DNA of 64,000 bases from Catenulispora pinisilvae. GTDB lineage: Bacteria; Actinomycetota; Actinomycetes; Streptomycetales; Catenulisporaceae. The notes beneath the pieces were generated by a model that worked only from the letters and a program-made list of their open reading frames with translations, ran no database searches and was not told the DNA's origin. Both the position numbers and the translations under genes were made by a program. The stretch's first letter is position 1. Every line of letters begins with the position of its first letter. The DNA lies in NCBI RefSeq assembly GCF_015356865.1, contig NZ_JAAFZA010000016.1, positions 1 through 64,000 on the forward strand, read 5' to 3'. Positions 23,870-36,100 of this stretch are shown here, piece after piece.

Positions 23870-24120
23870 AGCACTGTCTCCCATTAGTTTTCACCGAACT
23901 CCCGGTCCAGGAAGTCGAAGACCTCGTCCGGGGTGGCGGAGCCGAGATCGACCACCGCCTCGTGGACCTGCTGGGCGCCCTGGTCCCCGAGCCAGCGGGA
24001 CAGCAGGGCCTGGATCCGCCGCGTGACGTCGTCGCGGGTCCCGGAGTCGGCGGTCAGGCCGGCCAGGCTGGTCTCCAGACGGGCCAGCTCCTCGAAGATC
24101 GGCGCGGGCGCCTGGGCCGG
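23775..24120 (-). other. Docking pair PKS-C tail / PKS-D head
   Basis: The PKS-C tail (about 24120-23887) contains FEELARLETSLAGLTAD and ends DEVFDFLDREFGEN. The PKS-D head (23869-23775) reads [20 protein letters not shown]. Same docking class as the A/B and B/C pairs; gene order supports C to D handover. Confidence 0.83.
23870..23883 (-). promoter_or_regulatory. Ribosome binding site deciding the PKS-D start
   Basis: The coding-strand sequence TAATGGGAGACAGTGCTATG holds the PKS-C stop (TAA), a first ATG overlapping it, a GGGAGA (23877-23882) and the second ATG at 23869. GGGAGA sits 7 nt before the second ATG and immediately after the first, so it can only serve the second. Confidence 0.75.
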
Positions 24121-27100
24121 GACGACATCGTCGTCGTCGAACATCAGGGTCCGCAGGTACTCGGCCACCGCCGCCGAGCTCGGCCAGTCGAAGACCAGCG
24201 TCGAGGGCAGCCGCAGCCCGGTCGCGGCGTTGAGCCGGTTGCGCAGTTCCACGGCGGTCAGCGAGTCGAAGCCGAGCTCCTTGAACGCCCGCGCCGGTTC
24301 CACCGCCTCGCGCGAGGAGTGGCCGAGCACGTCGGCGACGTGCGCCCGCACCAGCTCCAGCAGCATCCGGTCGCGCTCGGCCCGGGCCATGCCGCCGAGC
24401 TGCTGCACGATCGAGCGGTCCGCGGCCACCGGGGCGCCGCCGGCCGCCGGCCGCGCCGGGCCGCCGGCCAGGCCCCGCCACAGCGCCGGCACCGGCTCGC
24501 CGCGGCCGGCCCGGGCCCGCATGCCGGGCACGTCCAGCAGCGCCGTCACCAACAGCGCCTCGTCCCGCTCCAGCGCGGCGTCGAACAGGGCCAGGCCCTG
24601 CGCGGCGTCCAGGGCGGTCATCCCGCCGCGGTTCATCCGGCTCCGCTGTTCGGCACTCAGATCGCCGGTCAGGGCACTGGCCTGGGCCCACAGCCCCCAG
24701 TCCAGGGCCACGGCGGCCAGACCGGAGCTGCGGCGGCGCGCGGCCAGGCCGTCCAGGAAGGCGTTGGCCGCGGCGTAGTTGCCCTGGCCCGAGCCGCCGA
24801 ACGCGGCCGCCGCCGAGGAGAACATCACGAAGGCGTCCAGGTCCAGGCCCGCCGTCAGCTCGTGCAGGTGCCAGGCGGCGTCGGCCTTGGGCCGCATCAC
24901 CGCCGCCACCCGGTCCTCGGTCAGCGAGGTGACCACGCCGTCGTCCAGGACGCCGGCCAGGTGCACCACCGAGGTCAGCGGCCGGTCGGCGGGCACCGCG
25001 GCCAGCACGGCGGCCAGCGCGTCGCGATCGGCGGTGTCGCAGGACACCACCGAGGCCGCGGCCCCGCTGTCGGCCAGCCGCGCGGCCAGCGCCGCGACCG
25101 CCGGAGCCGCCGGGCCCGAGCGGCTGGCCAGGACCAGCCGGCCGGCCCGGCCGGAGCCGGCCAGGTGCCCGGCGACCAGAGCCGCCAGCGTCCCGGTGCC
25201 ACCGGTGAGCAGGACCGTGCCGTCGCGGCGCGGCGTGGTCGGCACCGTCAGCACGATCTTGCCGATCTGCCGGGCCTGGCTCATGAAACGCAGCGCGTCG
25301 GGCGCGCGGCGCACATCCCAGCACCGCACCGGCAGAGCCGTCAGGCTCCCGGCCGCCAGCAAAGAGGTGATCTCGGCCAGCAGCTCGCCCAGCCGGTCCG
25401 GTCCGGCCTCGGCGGTGGAGAAGGCCCGGTAACGGACGCCGGGATGGTCGGCGGCCACCTGCTCGGCGTCCCGGATGTCGGTCTTGCCCATCTCGATGAA
25501 CGCGCCGCCGCGCGGCAGCAGCCGCAGCGAGGCGTCGGTCAGCTCACCGGCCAGAGCGTTCAGGACGATGTCCATGCCCTGATCCGCGGTGACGGCCGCG
25601 AACTTCTCCTGGAAGCCGGCGTCCCGGGAGGACGCGAGGTGATCGTCGTCCAGGCCCAGAGCCCGCAACGCGTCCCACTTGGCCGGGCTGGCGGTGGCGA
25701 ACACCTCCAGGCCCAGATGCCGGGCCAGGTGGACCGCGGCCATCCCGACCCCGCCGGCCGCGGCGTGGATCAGGATCCGCTGACCGGCCCGGGCCCCGGC
25801 CAGGTCGACCAGGCCGTACCGGGCGGTCACGTAGGCGACCGGGACGGCCGCGGCCTGGGCGTGGGTGAGCCCTGCCGGGACGGGGGCCACCAGCCGCGCG
25901 TCGAGCACGGCCACCGGCCCGACGGCACCGGTCGCCATGCCGAGCACCCGGTCACCGACCGCGATCCCGGTCACCGCGCCACCGATCTCGGTGACCACCC
26001 CGGCGACCTCGCTGCCCAGCTGCCCGCGGTCCGGGTCCAGCTCCAGCGGCAGCAGGTCGAGCGTGGCCATGACGTCGCGGAAGTTCACCCCGGCCGCGCG
26101 GACCGCGACCCGGATCCGGCCCGGGCCCAGCGGTTCCAGCGCCGCCGGGTGTTCGACCAGGCCCAGGCCGTCCAGGGTGCCGCGGTTGAGCACCGCCAGG
26201 CGCCAGGGCCCGGCGGCCGGCGGCACCAGCGTGCCGAACGGCCGGGACAGCCGCCGGGCCAGCACGATCCCGGCCCGCACGGCCAGCTCCGGTTCAACCG
26301 AACCGAGCGCCGCCAGGAGCGTGCAGACCCCGTCCGAGCCTTCGTTCGGCAGGTCGGCCAGGACCAGTCGGTCCGGGTTCTCGGACTGCGCCGAGCGGAT
26401 CAGGCCCCACAGGGCGGCGCCGCCCAGGTCGCCGACGAAATCGCCGGGGCCGGTCGCGACCGCGCCGCGGGTCACCAGGACCAGGCGGGCCGACAGCAGT
26501 TCGTCGGCGGTGAGCCAATGCTGGGCCAGGGCCAGGGCGTCGGTGGTGGCCCGGCGGGCGGCGGCGGCTTCGTCGGCCGGGTTGTCGCTCTGGCCGCCGC
26601 TCTGGCTGCCGACCGCGGCCAGCACGGTGTCGGGCACCGGCGCGCCGTCCCGGATCGCCGCGACCAGCGCGGCCAGGTCCGGGAACGTCCCGGTGAACGG
26701 GATGTCGGCGGCCAGGTGGTGCCGGTCCGGACCGACCAGGACCATGCGCCCGGCCGGGGCGTCCTCGGCGACCGGGGTCCAGTCCAGGCTGAACAGCCCG
26801 TCCCGGGTCGGGCCGGTGGCCGCGCCCAGCCGCGCCGCCGGCACCGGCAGCGACACCATCGACTCCACCGACAGCACCGGCAGCCCGGTGTCGTCGGCGA
26901 CCGCCAGCGTCAGCCCGGTTCCCTTGGCGTCCACGCCGAGCCGCACCCGCAGCGCGGTGGCGCCGGAGGCGTGCAGCGTCACCCCCTGCCAGGCGAACGG
27001 CAGCAGGATCTCCCCCGGGCCGGCTTCCCGGACCACGGGTCCGGCCAGCATCGAGGCGTGCAGGACGGCGTCCAGCAACGCCGGGTGCAGGCCGAACGCC

Positions 27101-30100
27101 GCGGCCTCGGCGGCCGCCTGGTCCGGCAGCCGGACCTCGGCGAACACCTCGGTGCCGCGCCGCCACACCGCGTGCAGGCCGCGGAAGACCGGGCCGTATC
27201 CGTACCCGGACTCGGTCAGCCGCTCGTAGAAGCCGTCCACCGGGACCGGCGTGGCGTCGGCCGGCGGCCAGGCCGCCAGGCCCTCCACCGTGCCGGGGCC
27301 GACCACCGGGGCCAGCAGGCCGGTGGCGTGCCGGGTCCAGCCGGTCAGCTCGTCGGCGTCGACGGGCCGGGAGTGGATCTCCAGCGTGCGGTAGCCCTCG
27401 GCGTCCGCGTCGGCCACCCGCACCTGGACCTGCACCCCGGCCGTCCCGGCCGGCAGCACCAGCGGGGTCTCCAGGGTCAGCTCGTCCAGCCGGGGGCAGC
27501 CCGCGACGTCGCCGGCCCGGACCGCCATCTCCACGAAGCCCGTTCCGGGCAACAGCACCACGCCGCCCACGGCGTGATCGGCGAGCCAGGGCTGCAAGCT
27601 CGGCGCCAGCAGGCCGGTCACCAACAGGCCACCGCCGGCGGCCAGGTCCACGGCCGCCGCCAGCAGCGGATGGTCCGTGGTGTCCAGGCCGATCGACGAG
27701 GCGTCGGGACGGCGTGGCACCGGCACCGGCCAGAAGCGCTCCGACTGGAACGCGTAGGTGGGCAGCTGCACCCGGCGGCTCGCGCCGACGACCGCCGGCC
27801 AGTCGACGTCGACACCGCGCACCCACGCCTCGGCGAACGAGGCCAGCAGCCGCTCCGGGCCGCCGTCGTCGCGCCGCAGCGAGCCGCAGACCAGCGCGTC
27901 GGGGGCGCCGGCATGTTCCAGCGTCTCGGTGACCGGGGCGGTGAGCACCGGATGCGGCGACATCTCCAGGAAGATCTCGTGCCCGGAGTCGGCCAGGGCG
28001 CGCACGGCCCGGTCGAACTCGACCGTCGCGCGCAGGCTGTCGAACCAGTAACCGGCGCCCAGCTCAGGGCCCTGAAGCCACTCGCCGGAGACGGCCGAGA
28101 CCAGCGGAATGGCCAGCCGGCCGGGGGCGATCGGGGCGAGCGCGGCGGTGATCTCGTCGCGCAGCTGGTCGACCTGGGCGCTGTGTGAGGCGTAGTCGAC
28201 GGGGATACGACGGGCCCGAACTTCGTCGGCCTCACAAGCCGCGAGGAGTTCGGACAGCGCCTCGGGCTCACCCGACACGACTGTCGCCGAGGGGCCATTG
28301 ACCACGGCGATCGAGAGGCGGTCGCCGAAGCCTGCGATACGAGCTCGTACCGCCTCGACCGGCTCGGCTACGGAGACCATCCCGCCCGCGCCGGCCAACA
28401 CGCGAAGCGCACGACTGCGCAGGGCGACCACCCGCGCGCCATCTTCCAAAGACAACGCACCGGCGACAGTCGCAGCAGCGATCTCGCCTTGGGAATGGCC
28501 GACCACCGCATCCGGGACGACCCCGGCGGCCTGCCATACGGCGGCCAGCGACACCATCACCGCCCACAAGGCCGGCTGCACGACATCCACGGCCTCAAGT
28601 GCGGCCGGATCAGCCAGAACCTCGTCCAGGGACCAGTCCACGAATGGTGCCAGGGCACGGCCGCACTCAGCGAGGCGGTCAGCGAACACCGGCGAAGACT
28701 GGGCCAGCTCGCGGCCCATACCGGCCCACTGCGCGCCCTGGCCCGGGAACACGAACACCGATCGGCCAGACACCGACGTCGAGCCGGCCACTACCGAACC
28801 GGCGGTCTGGCCGGTCGCCACTGCGGCCAAGCCGGCTGCCAGTTCCTGGCGGGCCGATCCGACCACCACTGCCCGGTGCTCGAACACCGAGCGGGTAGCG
28901 GCCAAGGACCACGCCACGTCGCGCACGTCGATGTCAGGGCGCGCCACAGCCGACTCCCGCAACCGCTCAGCCTGCGAACACAACGCCGCATCCGAACGGC
29001 CCGACACCAGCCACGGCACCACACCATCGACCACCGGATCAGCCCCGGTACCGGCATCAACCGTCGAACCCTCGATGACCGGCGGCTCCTCCAGGATCAC
29101 GTGCGCGTTCGTCCCGCTGATCCCGAACGAGGACACCCCGGCCCGCCGCGGACGCCCGGACGCCGGCCACGGCACCGGCTCGGTCAGCAGCCTGACGTTG
29201 CCCGCGTCCCAGTCGATGTGCGGCGAGGGCTCGGTGATGTGCAGGGTCTGCGGCAGCGTCCGGTTCTGGAGCGCCAGGACCATCTTGATCACGCCGGCGG
29301 CGCCGGCCGCGGCCTGGGTGTGGCCGATGTTCGACTTCACCGAGCCCAGCCACAGCGGCCGGTCCTCGGGCCGGTCGCGGCCGTAGGTCGCCATCAGCGC
29401 GCCGGCCTCGATCGGGTCGCCGAGTTCGGTCCCGGTGCCGTGCGCCTCGACCACGTCCACGTCGGCGACCGAGAGCCCGGCCACGGACAGCGCGGCGCGG
29501 ATGACCCGCTGCTGGGAGGGGCCGTTCGGGGCGGTCAGACCGTTGGAGGCGCCGTCCTGGTTGATCGCGCTGCCCCGGACCACCGCAAGGACCTGATGCC
29601 CGTTGCGTCGCGCGTCGCTCAGCCGCTCCAGCACCACCATGCCGACGCCCTCGGCCATGCCCATGCCGTCGGCCGTCGCCGAGAACGCCTTGCTGCGGCC
29701 GTCGGGGGCCAGGCCCCGCTGCCGGGAGAACGACACCAGGTCGCCGGGGGTCGCCATGATCGTGACGCCGCCGGCCAGGGCCAGGGCGCATTCGCCGGAG
29801 CGCAGCGCCTGGGCCGCGAGGTGGATGGTGACCAGCGAGGACGAGCAGGCGGTGTCCACGGTCACGGCCGGGCCTTCGAGCCCGAACACGTAGGACACCC
29901 GCCCGGACAGCACGCTGGTCGCATTGCCGGTCATCAGGTGGCCTTCCAGCCCGCCGGTCCCCTGCAACGCCGCCTGGAGTCCGACGCCGTAGTTGGACGT
30001 CGCACCGCCGACGAACACGCCGGTCCGGCTGCCCCGCAGGGCGCGGGGATCGAGCCCGGCCCGCTCCAGCGCCTCCCAGGACACTTCGAGCAACATCCGC

Positions 30101-33100
30101 TGCTGCGGGTCCATCGCCAGCGCCTCGCGCGGGCTGATCCCGAAGAACGCGGCGTCGAAGTCCGTGGCCGCGCCGACGAAGCCGCCGCCGCGCACGTAGG
30201 AGGTGCCCTCGCGGGTCGAGTCGGCGTCGTAGATCAGGTCCAGCGGCCACTCCCGGTCCCGCGGCAGGTCCGAGACCGCGTCGGTCCCGGTGGACAGCAG
30301 CCGCCAGAAGCCCTCCGGGTCCCGGACGTCGCCGGGGTACCGGCAGCTCATCGCCACGATCACGATCGGGTCGACGTCCTGGTCCGTGGCCGGTCCGGCC
30401 GGGGCCGCCGGCGGGTTCGCGGCCGTGGCCGGCTCGGCCTCCGCCGCCCCGAACATCTCAGTGCGCAGATACCGCGCCAGCACCAGCGGGGTCGGGTAGT
30501 CGAACAGCAGCGTGGCCGGCAGCCGCAGCCCGGTCACCCGGCTGACCTGCTGGCGCATCTCCAGCGTGGTCAGCGAGTCGAAGCCGAGGTCGGCGAAGGC
30601 CCGCTCGGCGTCGACGGCGTCCGCCGAGTCGTGGGACAGGACGATGGCCACACCGGTGCGGATCAGGTCGATCAGCGCCCGCTCCTGCTCGGCCACCGGC
30701 TGGCCGCCGAGCCGCTCGGCCAGTTCACCGCGGTCCAGGGCGGTCTGCGGGCCGGAGTCCGCGCCGGTGGCGCCCTGTTCCTGCTGGGCGGCCACCACCT
30801 CGGGCAGATCCCGGACGAACGGGCTGGGCGCGGCGGCGAACTGCGGCCAGTCCACGTCCATCACCGCCAGCAGCGGGTCGCCCTCGGCCAGCGCCTGGCC
30901 CAGGGCCTTGAGCGCCGGCTCCGGGTCCATCGGCGGCAGCGCGCCGCGCCGCATGCGCTGCCGGACCGCGTCGTTGGCCTCGGCGACACCGCCGCCGGCC
31001 CAGGGGCCGTAGGCCACGGACAGCGCGGCCAGGCCCTGCGCCGCCCGGTGTTCGGCCAGCGCGTCCAGGTAGGCGTTCGCGGCGGCGTAGTTGCCCTGGC
31101 CCGCTCCGCCCAGCGTGGCGGCGGCGGACGAGAACAGCACGAAGGCGTCAAGGTCCTGATCGGCGGTCAGCTCGTGCAGGTGCGCCGCGCCGGTGGCCTT
31201 GGCCGTCAGGACCGAGGCCAGGCGGGCGGCGTCCAGGCCGTCCAGCAGGCCGTCGTCCAGGATGCCGGCGGTGTGCAGGATCGTGGACAGCGCCGGGCCG
31301 TCCGCGCCGATCCGCGCGAGCAGACCGGCCACCGCTTCCCGGCGGCCGACGTCGGCAGTCAGGACCGCCACCGCCGCGCCGCGCTCGGCCACCTGCGCGG
31401 CCAGGCCCGCGACCCCGGTCGCGACCGGACCCGACCGGCTGGTCAGCACCACTCGCGGCGCGCCCAGGTCGGCCAGCCAGCCGGCCAGGTGTCCGGCGAG
31501 GGCGCCGGTGCCGCCGGTGATCAGGACACTGCCGCGCGGCGACCAGTCGTCGGCGACGGTCCGCGCCAGCGGCGCGTGCCCCAGCCGCCGGGCCAGGATG
31601 CCCGAGCCGCGCACCGCGACCTGGTCCTCCTCACAGCCGGCCAGCACCGCGCACAGCCGGTTCGCGGCCCTGTCGTCCAGCCCGGCGGGCAGGTCGATCA
31701 GGCCGCCCCAGCGGTCCCGGTGCTCCAGGGCCACCACCCGGCCCAGGCCCCAAGCCTGGGCCTGGACCGGGTTGGCCAGCGCCTCGCCGGCCCCGGTGGC
31801 GACCGCGCCGCGGGTCAGCACCCACAGCGGGGCGTCGGCGCCGATATCGCCGAGCGCCTGGACCAGGGTCAGCGTCGCGGCCAGACCGCGGGAGACCTCG
31901 GGCTGGTCGGCCAGCGGCGTCTCATCCAGGGCGAGCAGCGATACCACGCCGGACACCGGAGTCCCGGCCTCGGCTTCGGTGATCCGCTCCACCAGCGCCG
32001 CGCGGTCGGTGTCGCCGTCGATCACGACGGTCTGCGCACCATGGCCGGCGAGCGCCCGCGCCGTCTCGGCGGCGGTCTCCGCTTCGGTCTCCGGCGCCAC
32101 GATCAGCCACCGGCCGTCCAGGCGCACGTCCTGCGGGTCGGCGACCGGGGACCACCACACCCGGTACCGCCAGTTGTCGATGGCGGCCCGTTCCCGTTCC
32201 CGGCGCCGCCAGGCGGCCAGCGCCGGGACGATCTCGTCGAAGGAGCGGGTCCCGTCCACGGCCAGGGTGTCGGCCAGGACTCGCAGGTCGCCGCCTTCGA
32301 CGGCGGCCCAGAACTCGGATTCGGCGGGCAGGCCCGATCCGTCGGCTCCAGCCGGGAGGACAGAGCCCTGCGACGTCAGCGGGGCCGGCCAGAGCCGGCG
32401 TCCCTGGAAGGCGTAGGTGGGCAACGCGATCCGCCGCCCGCCGCCGAGGACCTTGGCCCAGTCCACGGCGACGCCCTTGCCGAAGGCCCGCGCCATCACC
32501 GAGAGGATCTGGACCGCGCCGCTGTTGTCCTGGTGCGTAGTTCCGGAGACCACCGGGGTGACCGCGATACCGGTCTCCTCGAAGACATCCGCGACCGCGC
32601 CCTCCAGCGTCGGATGCGGAGACACCTCGATGAACGAATAGAAGCCTTCGTTCGCCAGATCGCGGATCGCGTCAGCGAACCGGACCGTGTTGCGGACGTT
32701 GGCGAACCAGTAGCCCGCATCCAGCTCGCTACCGGGGACCCACCGGGACAGGGCCGTGGAGAAGAACGGCACCCGGCCCGCGTCAGGCACCACGTCGGCC
32801 AGGTCTCTCGCCAACGCCGATTCCAGCGTCTGGACCCCGGCCGAATGCGCCACGAAGTCCGTCTGCGGAACGCGCCAGCGCATCATCCGCTGCGCAGCCA
32901 ACTCCGCCTCGAACTCGGAAACAGCCTCCGGCTCACCCGACACCACCGTCGCCGCCGGACCATTCACCGCAGCCACCGAAAGCCGCTCACCCCACGGCTC
33001 CATCAGCCCACGAACCCGCTCCTCACCCATCACCACCGAGACCATCGCGCCCGCGGTGTTCAGGCCGGACAAGGCCCGAGACCGCACCACGACCACCCGC

Positions 33101-36100
33101 GCCGCATCAGCGAGAGACAACGCACCGGCGACCGTCGCCGCCGCGATCTCGCCCTGCGAGTGACCAACCACCGCATCCGGTGTGACGCCAGCCGCCTGCC
33201 AGATCGCAGCCAACGACACCATCACCGCCCACAACACCGGCTGCACAACCTCAGCCGCATCCAACGACGGCGCACCCTCAACCCCGTTCACCACATCCAG
33301 CAACGACCACGACACCAGAGGAGCCAACGCCGCCGCACACTCCGCCATCCGCGCCGCAAAAACCGGGCAGGACACCAACAACTCCCGACCCATACCAACC
33401 CACTGCGCCCCCTGACCCGGGAACACGAACACCGTCTTCCCGACATCACCGGCGACACCGGTCATGACAGTCGACAGGCCGCGGCCCTCGGCGAGGGCGT
33501 CCAGCCCGGCCAGTGCCTCGGTGCGATCGGCGCCCAGCACGATGGCGCGGTGCTCGAACAGCGATCTCGTGGTGGCCAGGGACCAGCCGACGTCCCGCGG
33601 GTCCGCGTCCGCGCCGTCCGCGCCGGCCAGGAACCGGGCGAGCCGGGTCGCCTGCGCCGACAGGCCGTCAGCGGTGCGGGAGGAGACGAGCCACGGCGTC
33701 ACCCCGGTCACCAGCGGCTCGGCCGGGACCACGGCGGCGGACGCCGGGCCTGCGGGCTCGGCCGGACCGCCGATGCCCAGGTCGGCCGGTTCGGCCGCCG
33801 GCTCCTCGGCCGGCGCCTGCTCGATGATGGTGTGGACGTTCGTACCGCTCATGCCGAACGCCGAGACCCCGGCCCGGCGCGGCCGGTCCACGGCCGGCCA
33901 GGCGACCGGCTCGCTCAGCAGCCTGACGTTCCCGGCCGTCCAGTCCACGTGCGACGAGGGGGTCTGGGCGTGCAGGGTCCGCGGCAGCACGCCGTTGCGG
34001 ATCGCCATCACCATCTTGATCACCCCGGCGACGCCGGCGGCGGCCTGGGAGTGGCCGATGTTCGACTTCACCGAGCCCAGCCACAGCGGCCGGTCGGCTT
34101 CGTGGTCCAGGCCGTAGGTGGCCAGCAGCGCCTGGGCCTCGATCGGGTCGCCGAGCACCGTGCCGGTGCCGTGCGCCTCGACCGCGTCCACCTCGTCCCC
34201 GGACAGCCCGGCGGCGGCCAGCGCGGCGCGGATGACCCGCTGCTGCGACGGGCCGTTCGGGGCGGTCAGACCGTTGGAAGCGCCGTCTTGGTTGATCGCG
34301 CTACCGCGGACCACCGCCAGCACCTCGTGCCCGTTGCGGCGGGCGTCGGACAGCCGCTCCAGCAGCAGCATGCCGACGCCCTCGCCGATACCCATGCCGT
34401 CTGCGGAGTCGGAGAACGCCTTGCAGCGGCCGTCCGGGGCCAGGCCCTGGGTCTGGCTGAAGCCGATGAACACGGCCGGGTTGGCCGTCACCCACACCCC
34501 GCCGGCCAGCGCCAGCGCGCACTCGCCGTTGCGCAAGGCCTGCGCGGCCAGGTGCAGGGCCACCAGCGCGGAGGAACACGCGGTGTCGATCGTCACCGCC
34601 GGACCGACCAGGCCCAGCGCGTAGGACACCCGGCCGGACAGCACGCTGGCGGCGTTGCCGGTGATCATGTGCCCGTCCAGGTCGCCGAGGCTGGCACTGT
34701 AACCGGACGGCGAGGCGCCGACGAAGACGCCGGTCTGGGTGCCGCGCAGCGCGACCGGGTCCAGGCCGGCCCGTTCGAACGCCTCCCAGGAGGTGTCCAG
34801 GAGCAGCCGCTGCTGCGGGTCCATGGCGATCGCCTCGCGCGGGCTGATCCCGTAGAAGGCGGCGTCGAAGTCGGCGACTCCCTGGGCGAAACCGCCGGCC
34901 TTCACATACGAGGTGCCCGGGTGTGCCGGATCGGGATGGTAGATCTCTTCGATGTTCCAGCCCCGGTCCCGGGGGAACTCCGCGACCGTGTCGGCGCCGG
35001 CGTCCACCAGCTGCCACAGGTCTTCCGGAGTGCGCACCCCGCCCGGGTAGCGGCAGGCCATCGCCACGATGACGATCGGGTCGTCGTCGGCCGCGGCCCC
35101 GAACGGCTGCGGGACCGGCGTCACCGGATCGGCGGCCGGTGTGCCGCCGAGCCGCGTGCGCAGGAATTCGGCGACGGCGGCCGGGTTCGGATGGTCGAAC
35201 AGCAGCGTGGCGGGCAGCCGCAGACCGGTCTCGGCGTTCAGCCGGTTCCGCAGTTCCACGGCGGTCAGCGAGTCGAAGCCGAGATCGCTGAACGCCCGGC
35301 CGGCCGGCACGGCCTCGGTCGAGGTGTGGCCGAGCACGCCGGCCGCCTCGGTCCGCACCAGGTCGACCAGCAGCCGGTCCTGGTCGGCGCGGGACAGCCC
35401 GGCCAACCGCCGGCCCAGGCCGGTCGGCTCAAGAACACCGGCCGGACCGGTACGCTCGGCATCGGCGTCGGCGTCGGCGGCCAAGGCGCTCCGCACCTCG
35501 GGGAGGTCGCCGATCAAGGTGCTGACCCGGCGCAGGCTGAAGGCCGGGGCGAACTTGGCCCAGTCGACGTCGGCCACGGTGAGCAGGTCCTCGCCGGCGT
35601 CCAGGGCCTCGCCCAGCAGCCGGACCAGCGTCGCCGGCTCCATCAGCCGGAGTCCGCGGCGCTCCAGGTACCGGGCGCCCTCGGCCTCGGTCATGCCGCC
35701 GCCGCCCCACGGGCCCCAGGCCATCGAGGTGGCCGCCAGGCCGCGCGAGCGCCGGTCCTGGACCAGCGCGTCGAGGTGGGCGTTGGCCGCCGAGTACCCG
35801 GCCTGGGTGCCGCTGCCCCACGTCGCGGCGATCGAGGAGAAGACCACGAACGCGTCCAGGTCCAGCCCGGCGGTCAGCTCGTCCAGGACGGTCGCGCCGA
35901 CCGCCTTGGCGCGCAGCGCGGAGGCCAGGGCGTCGGTCGTGGTGTCGGCGAGCGCCGTCGACTGGACGACGCCCGCGGTGTGGACCACCGCGCTCAGCGC
36001 GGAGTCGGTGGCCGCGATGCGGTCCAGCAGCCCGGCGGTCCGGTCGCGGTCGGCGACATCGCAGGACACGACCTCGACCGCGGAGCCGCGCGAGGCCAGC

